NCBI GenBank assembly: GCA_964230605.1
Contig: CAXRIN010000058.1
Coordinates: 1-64,000, forward strand
Direction: 5' to 3'
DNA: 64,000 bases
Source: GCA-002722245 sp964230605
GTDB lineage: Bacteria > Bacteroidota > Bacteroidia > Flavobacteriales_C > GCA-002722245
In this document: positions 44,178 through 53,321 of the stretch, in pieces
How positions within the stretch are numbered: position 1 is the first letter of the stretch
Layout: each line of letters starts with the position of its first letter
Notes under the pieces: model-generated
What the model was told of the DNA's origin: nothing
The model's input: the letters and a program-made list of their open reading frames with translations, nothing else
Databases searched by the model: none
Translations under genes and position numbers: made by a program

Positions 44178-45251
44178 ATGAAAAAATTTATTCATCAAAA
44201 TAGTATTAACTATTTAGCTATTTTCAAGTTTCTTCTTTCAAAGAAAAAAACCATCATAATATTAGGGTTTGTTGGTGCAGTATTTGGTGGAATAAAAGCA
44301 TATATATCCCCAAAGATTTACTCTTCGTCGATAACAATTATTCCAAATAAAGCGTCTAAAGGGTTTGGTGGTAAATTTAATGGACTTGCCTCTCTAGCCG
44401 GAATTTCACTTGGTGGAGTTGACAATAGTGACATTCCTCCAATTACCTACGATAAAGTTCTTGAGAGTTATGATTTTAACCATAAATTATTAAATACTAA
44501 GCTACCTATCGTAGATAGTGATACTATGATGACTTTCATTGAGTATCAAGAAAAATTTAAGAGGAATGGGATTGGAAAATTTATAAAGGGTTTAATTGGT
44601 TTTAATAATGATAATGATAGTCTTCCAATCGACGAACTATCCGAAATTGCTCAAAAAAACGAATTAAAACTTTATACTAATGACGAGTATAAAAATTTGA
44701 TAAAATTTCAATCTATGGTGAATATAGACGTTGATGACCTCAACGATATTTTTACCATTCGAGTAAAGTTTCCAGATAAAATTGCAGCCCCATATTTGGC
44801 TGAAAAAGCAACAATATTGCTGCAAGATTTTATAATAAATGCCAAAATCAAAAAAGCCAAAGCTGATTATGAGTTTTTGAAAAGTCGTTATGATGAAGAA
44901 AAAGAAAAGTTTTTAGAAGCTCAATTAGCTTTAGCTAAGTTTGAAGATACGCACATCAACATTGTTTCATCTGTTCAAAATACCCAAAGAACAATTCTTA
45001 AATCAGAATATCAATTAAGAAATCAAGTTTTCACTCAACTATCAATGCAACTGGAATCTAGTCAAATGACTTTACAAAAGGACACGCCTGTTTTTACAGT
45101 TGTTAAAGGTGCAAATGTACCTCGATTAAAAACTGAGCCTAGACCTATTAAGTTGGTCATAGTGAATGGAATCTTGTTCGGTTTCTTATATGTGGTTTTT
45201 ATCCTGTTAAAAGAACTAAAAAATCAGTTTTTACCAAAAGAAACTGAATAA
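44178..45251 (+). CDS. Wzz-like chain-length protein (second copy)
   Basis: 357 residues. Transmembrane helices at about 24-42 and 323-342 flank a periplasmic region with a coiled-coil stretch (about 220-270: KAKADYEFLKSRYDEEKEKF). The Pro-rich tail before the second helix (VPRLKTEPRPIKLVIVNGIL) is a Wzz hallmark. No kinase domain is present. It probably pairs with the SLBB export protein. It begins one base after the SLBB stop and its stop overlaps the flippase ATG (TAATG). Confidence 0.87.
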   Translation: MKKFIHQNSINYLAIFKFLLSKKKTIIILGFVGAVFGGIKAYISPKIYSSSITIIPNKASKGFGGKFNGLASLAGISLGGVDNSDIPPITYDKVLESYDFNHKLLNTKLPIVDSDTMMTFIEYQEKFKRNGIGKFIKGLIGFNNDNDSLPIDELSEIAQKNELKLYTNDEYKNLIKFQSMVNIDVDDLNDIFTIRVKFPDKIAAPYLAEKATILLQDFIINAKIKKAKADYEFLKSRYDEEKEKFLEAQLALAKFEDTHINIVSSVQNTQRTILKSEYQLRNQVFTQLSMQLESSQMTLQKDTPVFTVVKGANVPRLKTEPRPIKLVIVNGILFGFLYVVFILLKELKNQFLPKETE

Positions 45252-46552
45252 TGAATAATACTGTTAAGGTATTTCTTAAATTCTTAATGGGGAGCGGAAT
45301 TTCAATTGTAATTTCCCTTTTAAGTGGTATAATCGTTTCCAGAAGTATTGGCCCAGAAGGAAAAGGAATTGTTGCTGAACTATTGGTTATTCCTAGTCTT
45401 TTAGTACCTTTTGCAGAACTTGGATTAAGACAATCCAGCATTTACTTCATTGGAGAAAATTATTGCAAAAACAAACTCTCTAGTACAATTTTAATTATTT
45501 CCATTGTATCAACAATTACAATGAGTTTAGTTGTATACTCAATTTTATTTTTTGACGACGCAATTAAAGATTATACAACCTTTCAACTTGTTGCAATTTT
45601 AATGTACATTCCAATTATTGGTACTATTCGGCCAATTTTTGGTATTTTTCTAGGGGAAGGTCAAACGACCGTTTATAACAATTATAGGTGGGGTCCTCCA
45701 ACAGTGAAATTCATCTTTATCGTTTCATTCGCAATCTTTTTTGAGCTGGGAATAAATGAAGCGTTAATTTCAATGTTCATTGGCGAACTAGTTTTTATTA
45801 TCTGCGGCTTGATTCATCTTTCCAAATTCGCAACCCTCTCTCTTGTTAACTTTGATTCGCAACTTGCGAAAAGGTTAATTACAAAAGGAATTTTGTTCTG
45901 TTTATCGTTCGCAATTATCCAAATGAATCACAGAATTGATGTTTTGTTACTGAAAGAGTTTAAGGTCGCATCAACAAACATTGGATATTATATAAACGGT
46001 GTTGGAATTGCAGAATTAGTTTGGCAAACTCCTGCAATATTGGGGCTAATTATCTTATCAAAAGTTAAATCGAAAAAGAAAGAAAAGAAATTAATGGTAG
46101 CTAAATCACTAAGGTATTCCAACACCATTGTGTTATTCACCTCTGGTTTTATTGTACTATTCTGTGATTTAATAATTACGACTCTTTACGGTCCTGCTTT
46201 TAAAGGAAGTATCGAAGTAACCAGATATATATTAGTTGGAGTGGTATTATTTAACTCTTTCAAAATATTAAACTCTTATTATGAGTCGGCAGGAAAACCA
46301 ATTAATGTTTTAATTTTCACTTTACCGTCTTTGATTGTAAACCTAATAGCCAACTTTCTTTTAATTCCTAAATATGGAATTAACGGTGCTGTTTGGGCAA
46401 CGAATATCAGCTACTTTGTTTGTTCGTTATTATTTACGTTAAGATTTTCTTTTACCGAAAAAATCGCTTTAAAGGATACGCTCGTGCTTCACAAAGCAGA
46501 GGTTATTGAACTTGTAAATGGGCTTAAAAGTAAGCTTAAATTAAATGGATAG
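45251..46552 (+). CDS. Wzx-like oligosaccharide flippase (second copy)
   Basis: 433 residues with about twelve transmembrane helices. The N-terminus FLKFLMGSGISIVISLLSGI, then RSIGPEGKGIVAELLVIPSL, is typical of polysaccharide flippases. It differs strongly from the copy at 34226, so it probably moves a different lipid-linked repeat unit. Its last 17 bases overlap the convergent propeller gene. Confidence 0.85.
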   Translation: MNNTVKVFLKFLMGSGISIVISLLSGIIVSRSIGPEGKGIVAELLVIPSLLVPFAELGLRQSSIYFIGENYCKNKLSSTILIISIVSTITMSLVVYSILFFDDAIKDYTTFQLVAILMYIPIIGTIRPIFGIFLGEGQTTVYNNYRWGPPTVKFIFIVSFAIFFELGINEALISMFIGELVFIICGLIHLSKFATLSLVNFDSQLAKRLITKGILFCLSFAIIQMNHRIDVLLLKEFKVASTNIGYYINGVGIAELVWQTPAILGLIILSKVKSKKKEKKLMVAKSLRYSNTIVLFTSGFIVLFCDLIITTLYGPAFKGSIEVTRYILVGVVLFNSFKILNSYYESAGKPINVLIFTLPSLIVNLIANFLLIPKYGINGAVWATNISYFVCSLLFTLRFSFTEKIALKDTLVLHKAEVIELVNGLKSKLKLNG

Positions 46553-47498
46553 AAAAAACCGTATTTAATTCTGGTTTTAACTTAACCTCGTCAATAACTA
46601 GCTTTTTATCCAAATCAATTTTCGCAACTCTTGTAGGAAGGATTTCACCTTTAAAAACATCACGAACAAACCCCCTTAAATTACCAACAATATTAGTGGC
46701 TCTAAACATAGAGAAACCAACTAACATTTCATTTGAATTTATAGGTTCAATTGATCTACACCAACCTAAAGCATTATTTATATTATAAAACTCGCCTAAT
46801 TTATAAACTTCTTTCTTGTCTGGATTACAATCCTTAAATCTAACTACGTGCCCTGTTACCTCAGTAAAATGGAGGTCTCCGTTTGCTTGAACACCATCAT
46901 GAATTCTACCTATTTCAATATTAAATTTCGGTTTATCGGCTGTTAAACAAATCGCATCATGCTGATGAAAACGAGTGGCATAAATTTCGCCATCTAATTC
47001 AAAACAATAATTTGGGTGACTTTCATGAGGTTTAGTACTCTCAACTTTTCTATAATCAACAGATTTATCAAAACGATCCCAAATATTGTTCTGTAAAGCG
47101 CTCCATTCGTTCAATAAATTACCTTCTAAATCTATTTCAAATACAGCATCCAAACCAGTCGAAACAACGAGTAAAGTGTTATTTTTCGTTGGATGAACAT
47201 AATGTAAATCGTTAAAAACTGGCAATGAAATTACCTTAACCACCTCAAACGAAGGAACTTTACAAATTAGAACTTCTGTTAAAGTACATAAATAGGCTAT
47301 ATCAAATTTAAAATGAGCTGCTTTAAATACAGAAGAAACTTTATCAACAGGTGCATTTTCTGGTCTTGTTTTCCAAGAAAACACAATTTCTTTTGCTTTT
47401 GTTGTTAAATCAACTTTACACACTACTGCTTTCTCATAAAGAACATCTTGATTAGATGCTTCAGAAATAACACCTCCAACCGCGTAAAACGTACTCAT
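46536..47498 (-). CDS. Beta-propeller-like hypothetical protein
   Basis: 320 residues, cytoplasmic or at least without a clear signal peptide. The repeat pattern of strands (for example NDLHYVHPTKNNTLLVVSTG followed by LDAVFEIDLEGNLLNEWSAL) resembles a six-bladed propeller of the arylsulfotransferase/SGL sort. His residues recur (HESHPNYCF, RFHQHDAICL). Function unknown. It is oriented against the polysaccharide genes on both sides and overlaps the flippase 3' end, so it may be a later insertion into the cluster. Confidence 0.6.
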   Translation of the reverse strand: MSTFYAVGGVISEASNQDVLYEKAVVCKVDLTTKAKEIVFSWKTRPENAPVDKVSSVFKAAHFKFDIAYLCTLTEVLICKVPSFEVVKVISLPVFNDLHYVHPTKNNTLLVVSTGLDAVFEIDLEGNLLNEWSALQNNIWDRFDKSVDYRKVESTKPHESHPNYCFELDGEIYATRFHQHDAICLTADKPKFNIEIGRIHDGVQANGDLHFTEVTGHVVRFKDCNPDKKEVYKLGEFYNINNALGWCRSIEPINSNEMLVGFSMFRATNIVGNLRGFVRDVFKGEILPTRVAKIDLDKKLVIDEVKLKPELNTVFSIHLI

Positions 47499-47514
47499 AA
47501 ATCTCGATTTTTGT

Positions 47515-47522
47515 CAAATATA
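47515..47522 (-). promoter_or_regulatory. -7 element of propeller gene
   Basis: TATATTTG on the minus strand 16 bases before the ATG at 47498, with TTG 16 bases further upstream (47539-47541). Confidence 0.55.
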
Positions 47523-47612
47523 AATTAAGATACAAGTTCAACTATAACTTTACTCCAAAAAGTTTTTTGATTTGAAAATAATGGTTGAATTTTGACGTAA
47601 ATATTCTACTCT

Positions 47613-48869
47613 TTGATTTCTTTTTCAAAAATTCGAAATATTCTGGTTGGTTTTTTAGGTTTTGTCTTAGTAACCTGCACATACGTTGTTTTTGCAAAAT
47701 ACTCCGGCTTACCTGTATTTGTAATTACACTAGGGTTCTTCGCAACGTTCCTTTTTTTAGGGACACAAAATTTAAAGAAAGTTGCAGAATTTTGTAAATC
47801 GTATGTTGGCCTCGGACTTATTCTAATTTTAGTTTTGGGACCAATTTTATCTTTTGTTCTTAATCTGAGAGCAGACTTTAACAAGGTTATTTTACAATTT
47901 TTCTATTTGGCTATCGCTTTATTTACTTTTCAAAATTTTGAAATTCTAAAAAAATACAGGCGATTCCTTTTAATAGGTGTTTACTTCAATTTAGTCTTTG
48001 GACTTTTTAGTATTTTCTCCGGAAAATTTTTCCAAGGCTTCGCAGATGTTATCAATGATGATGTATTAGGTTATAGAGGAAGGGCAATTGCTTTTTATTT
48101 ACAACCCAATAACCTAGGAGCGGCAACTGTAAATTTATACATCCTTTCAATTTTTCTATACAAAGAAAAAAATATAAAGCTATTTTTTCTTCCTTGTTTA
48201 ATTACCGTTATTGCATCTGCCTCCAGAACATCTTTGGCGGTTATTTCGATTGTAGGTTTTGTTCAGGTTTTTACAATATTTATAATTCCTAAATTTCAAG
48301 CATTTAAAATTCGAGGCCAAATAACTAGAATTATTCTTATCACCGTAGGTGGAATCACCTTATTGGTTACCTTATTTTTGAATTCTTCCTTAATATATAA
48401 TGCTGACTATAAAAACCTTGTAACAAGAATTGAGTTTTTTATGAACATTGGGGAAAAGTTAGATCAATTAGACAAAGAAAACTCCATGCTGGTAAGGGAG
48501 AAATATCAAAAAATATTTAAAAATGAAATAGAAAAAAAGCCATTTTTAGGGCACGGATTTGGTGTACAAAATGCGGACATGGAAGCAGGAATACTGAAAG
48601 GTAGTGCTCACAACCATTATTTAGAACTTTTATATCAAGGAGGTGCCATATTTTTAGTGCTTTACATAATTTTTCTGGTGTTACTACTCAATCAAACAGT
48701 AAAATTCTATTTTGTGGAACCCTTCTATTTTACAGCATCACTTTGTTTCCTCACCTACATTATAATTTATGGCTTCTTTTTGAATACTCTTTTCGATACT
48801 CGATCAATATATTTAACCCTCGGGATCATTTGTTATTTATCCGTTAATCCAAGCGCCAAAAAAATATAA
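47613..48869 (+). CDS. Wzy-like O-antigen polymerase/ligase (second copy)
   Basis: 418 residues with about eleven transmembrane helices and the periplasmic loop of the O-antigen ligase family (GHGFGVQNADMEAGILKGSA then HNHYLELLYQGG, about 310-345). The start is a TTG at 47613-47615; no ATG is available before the first helix and an in-frame stop lies 15 bases upstream. It belongs with the second flippase and Wzz copies, and the following glycosyltransferase begins one base later. Confidence 0.8.
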   Translation: MISFSKIRNILVGFLGFVLVTCTYVVFAKYSGLPVFVITLGFFATFLFLGTQNLKKVAEFCKSYVGLGLILILVLGPILSFVLNLRADFNKVILQFFYLAIALFTFQNFEILKKYRRFLLIGVYFNLVFGLFSIFSGKFFQGFADVINDDVLGYRGRAIAFYLQPNNLGAATVNLYILSIFLYKEKNIKLFFLPCLITVIASASRTSLAVISIVGFVQVFTIFIIPKFQAFKIRGQITRIILITVGGITLLVTLFLNSSLIYNADYKNLVTRIEFFMNIGEKLDQLDKENSMLVREKYQKIFKNEIEKKPFLGHGFGVQNADMEAGILKGSAHNHYLELLYQGGAIFLVLYIIFLVLLLNQTVKFYFVEPFYFTASLCFLTYIIIYGFFLNTLFDTRSIYLTLGIICYLSVNPSAKKI

Positions 48870-48870
48870 C

Positions 48871-49932
48871 ATGAAAATCTGCTTATTCTCAGCATCATTA
48901 GAGCAAGGAGGTGCCGAAAGAGTTATGTCTGTTTTAGCCAATGAATTTGTTCAACTTGGGCATGATGTTGTTATCATTACATTGGTAGATCGCCCAATAT
49001 TTTTCGATTTGGATAAAAGGATAAAAGTATCGTGCTTAAATTTTGAAAATAGTGGTCCCGTTCAAAGAGTTCTAAATCAACTCAAAACCGTAAAATCACT
49101 AAACGATTTTCTTCTTTCGGAAAAACCAGATGTTTTATTGAGTTTTATGGTAAAATATAACATTCTGGCTATTTTGGCAGCAAAAAATACTGGAGTAAAA
49201 GTATTTGTCTCAGACAGAAGTAATCCATTAAAAGAATTACCTTTTGTTCAATCGTTTCTTCGTAAAAAACTCTATCCAAAAGCAACCGGAATTATATCAC
49301 AAACTAGTCTAGCAAAAAAGGTGATGGAAGACATTGTTGGACCAATAAATAATATCAAAGTAATTTTAAATCCAATACCTCCATTTATAAAAGAAAATCT
49401 GCCGAAAGAAAAAATCATAATTTCAGTTGGAAGATTAGTCAAGTTAAAAGGACATGATTACTTGTTGAGAGCATTTTCTAAATCAATGCAAAAAGGTTGG
49501 CGATTAGTCATTTTAGGGGAAGGACCTGAAATGGATAGTTTAAAAAACTTAGCTGAACAACTAAATATTAGCGATAAAGTCACTTTACCTGGTGCAGTTA
49601 AAAATGTTAATTCTTGGTTGGAAAAATCAAGCATCTTCGCTTTTACTTCTTCATCTGAGGGATTTCCTAACGCACTTGCAGAAGCGATGGTTGCAGGTTT
49701 ACCCTGTATCAGTTTCGATTGTAATGCGGGGCCTCGAGATTTAATAAATAAAGAAAACGGTTTTTTAATACCTGAAGGAGATGAAAATCTATTAGCAAAA
49801 AACTTAAAAGATTTAATGCTAAATGATGATCTTCGCACAACTATTGGGAAAAAGGCTCAAGAAATTGCAAAAACCTTAAATAATACAGCAATATCTAAAG
49901 AATATATAAACTTTTTTGAAGGACATGATTAA
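48871..49932 (+). CDS. Glycosyltransferase (GT4)
   Basis: 353 residues, GT-B fold. N-terminal motif MKICLFSASLEQGGAERVMS is characteristic of the GT4 group; the donor domain has IISVGRLVKLKGHDYLLRAF (about 171), RLVILGEGPEMDSL and the EX7E motif in SSEGFPNALAEAMVAGLP (about 262). It adds one sugar of the repeat unit at the cytoplasmic membrane face. Overlaps the next gene by eight bases. Confidence 0.9.
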   Translation: MKICLFSASLEQGGAERVMSVLANEFVQLGHDVVIITLVDRPIFFDLDKRIKVSCLNFENSGPVQRVLNQLKTVKSLNDFLLSEKPDVLLSFMVKYNILAILAAKNTGVKVFVSDRSNPLKELPFVQSFLRKKLYPKATGIISQTSLAKKVMEDIVGPINNIKVILNPIPPFIKENLPKEKIIISVGRLVKLKGHDYLLRAFSKSMQKGWRLVILGEGPEMDSLKNLAEQLNISDKVTLPGAVKNVNSWLEKSSIFAFTSSSEGFPNALAEAMVAGLPCISFDCNAGPRDLINKENGFLIPEGDENLLAKNLKDLMLNDDLRTTIGKKAQEIAKTLNNTAISKEYINFFEGHD

Positions 49933-51052
49933 GGTACTAGTAAATGTTGCGACGCTTAAAAAAGGAGGTGGACAAAATGTTGCGCTTAATTTTCTCCAAC
50001 AAATTATAAAAGAAAAACCTCAAGGCTTTGAGTTTGTATTTGCTGTTTCTGCATCTTCTCAAATTAAACCCTTTTTAGAAAAAAACAATCAAGAAATCAT
50101 CGTTGTAAGCGACAATCCGATTGTAAGAATGGTGACTGAATTCTTTAGAGGAAAAAGCATCATTAAAAAATATAAAATAGACATTATATATACTTACTTC
50201 GGAATTGGTCTTTATCCGAAAAGTATCAAGCAAGTTTCTGGATCGGCTGATTCCAACCTATACTTCCCAGAAATTGATTTTTGGAAAGAGTTTAAAGGTG
50301 TAAATAAACTTAAAAAACACTTAATCGATCGTTATAGGATATGGGGTTTAAAGAGAGCGAAAGCAATCATATTTGAAAACCATGAAATGGAAGAACGAGG
50401 TAAAAAGTTATTCCAACTTAAACATACCTGTTACATCCCACCTTCTTTTAGCCAACCTGAAGAAAGTGAGGATTTTAGTCAGCTTACTCAAAACCCCGAA
50501 GAACATCGAGGGTTATTTTTATGCGGTTGGCAACGAAATAAAAACTTTATGCTTATTCCTGAAATAGCACAAAAGTTTAAAGAAAAGGGGGTCAATTTTA
50601 AGTTTGTAATTTCCACCTCAACAGATGATTCGGTTGAATATTTAGAATTTAAAAAACTGGTTGATCAATTTGGTGTTGCAAATTACATTCAGCTCGTAGG
50701 AAGTGTACCTAAAAGTCAATTACCATCCTTATTTTCTAAAATAGATTTTGTTTTTTTACTAAGTAAACTAGAAAGCTTTAGCAATAACATTATCGAAGCT
50801 TATTATTATAAAAAACCACTAGTAATTTCTGATCTGGATTGGGCAAAATCCATATGTGGTGATGCTGCTATGTATGTAGATATTAATAATATTTCAGATA
50901 TTTCAAATAAGGTTTTAACTTTACTGTTTGACAAAGGCAAAACTGAGGACTTGAAACAAAAGCAATCAACTAAACTAAATGCTTTCCCCGACATTGCCGA
51001 AAAATCGAAAATGGAGTTAGATTATCTTAAAAAAATATATGAGTCAGCTTAA
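49925..51052 (+). CDS. Glycosyltransferase (GT4-like)
   Basis: 375 residues starting MIKVLVNVATLKKGGGQNVA. The donor half contains FLCGWQRNKNFMLIPEIA (about 195) and the EX7E motif in SKLESFSNNIIEAYYYKKPL (about 281). It resembles the antisense glycosyltransferase at 40607 in overall plan, including the GGGTQ/GGGQN start. I use the ATG at 49925, not a TTG three codons upstream. Overlaps the acyltransferase start by 14 bases. Confidence 0.87.
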   Translation: MIKVLVNVATLKKGGGQNVALNFLQQIIKEKPQGFEFVFAVSASSQIKPFLEKNNQEIIVVSDNPIVRMVTEFFRGKSIIKKYKIDIIYTYFGIGLYPKSIKQVSGSADSNLYFPEIDFWKEFKGVNKLKKHLIDRYRIWGLKRAKAIIFENHEMEERGKKLFQLKHTCYIPPSFSQPEESEDFSQLTQNPEEHRGLFLCGWQRNKNFMLIPEIAQKFKEKGVNFKFVISTSTDDSVEYLEFKKLVDQFGVANYIQLVGSVPKSQLPSLFSKIDFVFLLSKLESFSNNIIEAYYYKKPLVISDLDWAKSICGDAAMYVDINNISDISNKVLTLLFDKGKTEDLKQKQSTKLNAFPDIAEKSKMELDYLKKIYESA

Positions 51053-51560
51053 GTCATTTATAGTCATATCATACGAAGCTGTAATGAATGCTGTATTTGC
51101 GCTTCCTCGTTACAGGTTGTTTATTTTTTTAAAGAAAACCCTTCTTCAAATAATGGGCGCTAAAATTGGAAAAGGTGTTCATATCTACCCAGGTGTTTGG
51201 ATTGCTCCTGGCCGCAACTTGATTATCGAAGACGAAGTAGATCTTGCAAAGGATGTATTAATAAACTCTTCAGGTGGTGTATTCATTGGAGAAAGAACTT
51301 TAATTGGATATCGTACTCAAATTATTTCCACCAATCACAGTATACCTGCAGTTGGTGAAGCTTTTCCTGTTTCAGGCGATGATCATAAACCAATTCACAT
51401 CGAAAAAGACGTGTGGATTGGAGCAAATTGTGTAATTACCGCCGGAGTAAGAATTGGAGAAGGGGCAGTTGTTGCAGCAAGTAGTGTTGTAACTAAGGAC
51501 GTTGAAAAAAACGCAATTGTTGGCGGAGTACCTGCCAAATTAATTAGAATGAGAGAATAA
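51039..51560 (+). CDS. Hexapeptide-repeat acyltransferase (second copy)
   Basis: 173 residues with a hydrophobic N-terminal segment and a left-handed beta-helix: ARGDYVDLAKDV-like entry (VDLAKDVLINSSGGVFIGER), TNHSIP (catalytic His, about 99), WIGANCVITAGVRIGEGAVV and VTKDVEKNAIVGGVPAKLI. It belongs to the WcaF/Maa-like sugar O-acetyltransferase group. It precedes the amidotransferase by five bases. Confidence 0.87.
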   Translation: MSQLKSFIVISYEAVMNAVFALPRYRLFIFLKKTLLQIMGAKIGKGVHIYPGVWIAPGRNLIIEDEVDLAKDVLINSSGGVFIGERTLIGYRTQIISTNHSIPAVGEAFPVSGDDHKPIHIEKDVWIGANCVITAGVRIGEGAVVAASSVVTKDVEKNAIVGGVPAKLIRMRE

Positions 51561-51565
51561 TAAAT

Positions 51566-52708
51566 ATGAGTGATAAAAGAGAATATCAAGAGTGCGCAAA
51601 TTGCGTAATGGATACGACTGATAGTAATATCGTATTCGACGAAAATGGTGTTTGTGATCACTGTAATACTTATTTCAAAGATATTGAGCCTAATTGGCAT
51701 ACAGACGAAAGAGGTGAGGCCGAAATTAAAGCTATTGTAGAAAAGATTAAAAAGGCTGGAAAAGGGAAAGATTTCGATTGTATTATGGGGATGAGTGGAG
51801 GAATTGATAGTTCTTACTTACTTTATTTAGCCGTTAAAAAATTAGGACTTCGACCATTAGTTTTCCATGTTGATGCGGGATGGAACTCACAAGAAGCGGT
51901 AAACAACATTGAAAAAATGGTCGACCAACTTGGTCTGGATTTATATACCGAAGTTATCGATTGGGAGGAAATGAAGGATCTTCAATTAGCTTACTTCAAA
52001 GCCGGGGTTTCTAACATTGATACTCCTCAGGATCATAGCTTTTTTGCAACAATGTATAAGTTCGCCAACGAACACAATGTAAAATACATCCTAACTGGCG
52101 GAAATTACTCTACCGAGTGTGTTAGAAACCCTTTGGAATGGATGTATTACCAATCCGACTCTATTCAGTTAAAAGATATTTATAAGCAATACGGAACAGG
52201 AAAACTTAAAAATTTCCCGATCACCAATATCCTGTGGCATAAGGTATATCTACCATGTGTAAAAGGAATAAAGTTAATTCGCCCTCTAGATTTCATGGAA
52301 TATGATAAAGAGGCAGCTACTCAATTCCTAGTAGATGAATACGGGTATCAAAGATATCCTCAAAAGCATTTTGAATCCAGATTTACAAGATTTTACGAGT
52401 CTTATTGGTTACCCGAAAAATTTGGATATGATACGAGAAAAGTTCAATATTCTAGTTTAATCCTAACAGGGCAAATGACTAGAGAAGAAGCTCTAGAAAA
52501 ATTAAAATCTCCAGCTTATAACCCAGAAACGATTAAAGAAGACTTTGAATATATTGCCACTAAGCTTGGAATTACTGTTGAGGAGCTTCAAGGTTATATG
52601 GATCAGCCGAATAGAAAAAATAGCGAATTTAAATCGCAAGAAAGTATTTACTCTATTGGTGCTAAAGTTATGAGAATAGTTGGATTAGAAAAGGGTGGAA
52701 AAAGATGA
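51566..52708 (+). CDS. N-acetyl sugar amidotransferase
   Basis: 380 residues of the WbpG/PseA-type amidotransferase group. Four cysteines near the N-terminus (positions about 10, 13, 30 and 33) suggest a zinc ribbon, and the PP-loop motif MGMSGGIDSSYLLYL (about 73-87) activates the substrate with ATP. With HisH and HisF partners such enzymes turn an N-acetyl group into an acetamidino group using ammonia from glutamine. The neighbouring hisH and hisF paralogues begin four bases before and two bases after the respective junctions, giving a complete cassette. The sugar-nucleotide substrate is not made by any gene in the window. Confidence 0.92.
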   Translation: MSDKREYQECANCVMDTTDSNIVFDENGVCDHCNTYFKDIEPNWHTDERGEAEIKAIVEKIKKAGKGKDFDCIMGMSGGIDSSYLLYLAVKKLGLRPLVFHVDAGWNSQEAVNNIEKMVDQLGLDLYTEVIDWEEMKDLQLAYFKAGVSNIDTPQDHSFFATMYKFANEHNVKYILTGGNYSTECVRNPLEWMYYQSDSIQLKDIYKQYGTGKLKNFPITNILWHKVYLPCVKGIKLIRPLDFMEYDKEAATQFLVDEYGYQRYPQKHFESRFTRFYESYWLPEKFGYDTRKVQYSSLILTGQMTREEALEKLKSPAYNPETIKEDFEYIATKLGITVEELQGYMDQPNRKNSEFKSQESIYSIGAKVMRIVGLEKGGKR

Positions 52709-53319
52709 TAACCATTGTTGATTACGGATCAGGAAATATTGAAGCTTTTAAAAATATTTATAAAAGGCTTAATATAGAATGTGAAGTCGCTACTACTCCA
52801 GATGAAATTTTACAAGCAAAAAAACTTATTCTTCCAGGTGTTGGTGCGTTTGACGAAACGATGCGAATCTTAAGAGATTCCGGAATGATAGAGGCTTTAA
52901 ATAAGCAAGTTTTAGAAAACAAAGTTCCAGTAATTGGGATTTGTGTTGGAATGCAAATCTTGTCCAAAAGAAGTGACGAAGGAGAATTAAACGGATTGGG
53001 TTGGATTGATGCTGAGGTGAAGAAGTTTGACGTTTCAAAGCTTACACAAAAACCACACTTGCCACACATGGGTTGGAATACATTCCAGGCCGAAAAAGAA
53101 AGTCCAATACTGGCTGAATTAGAGCCTGAAAAAGGATTCTACTTTCTACATACTTATTACTTCTCGTGCAACAATCAGGATGATATTTTAACTTCCACAG
53201 TTTATGGAGATAGATACACATCGGCTGTTAACCACGATAATATTTTTGGGGTGCAATTCCATCCGGAAAAAAGCCACAGTAATGGAGTACAATTATTGAA
53301 AAACTTTGCCAACCTATAA
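52705..53319 (+). CDS. hisH: HisH-type glutaminase subunit (paralogue)
   Basis: 204 residues; class I glutamine amidotransferase. The catalytic triad is intact: Cys80 in VIGICVGMQIL, His186 and Glu188 in GVQFHPEKSHSNG. The oxyanion region LPGVGAF is normal. It releases ammonia from glutamine. It overlaps the amidotransferase gene by four bases and is followed by the HisF-like gene after two, so it serves sugar amidation and is probably not the histidine-pathway enzyme, whose genes are absent here. Confidence 0.9.
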   Translation: MITIVDYGSGNIEAFKNIYKRLNIECEVATTPDEILQAKKLILPGVGAFDETMRILRDSGMIEALNKQVLENKVPVIGICVGMQILSKRSDEGELNGLGWIDAEVKKFDVSKLTQKPHLPHMGWNTFQAEKESPILAELEPEKGFYFLHTYYFSCNNQDDILTSTVYGDRYTSAVNHDNIFGVQFHPEKSHSNGVQLLKNFANL

Positions 53320-53321
53320 TT

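Noticed and set aside
47585..47797. 70-codon frame beginning near 47585
   Set aside because: Shadow of the Wzy-like gene at 47613; low-complexity and without homologue-like features.
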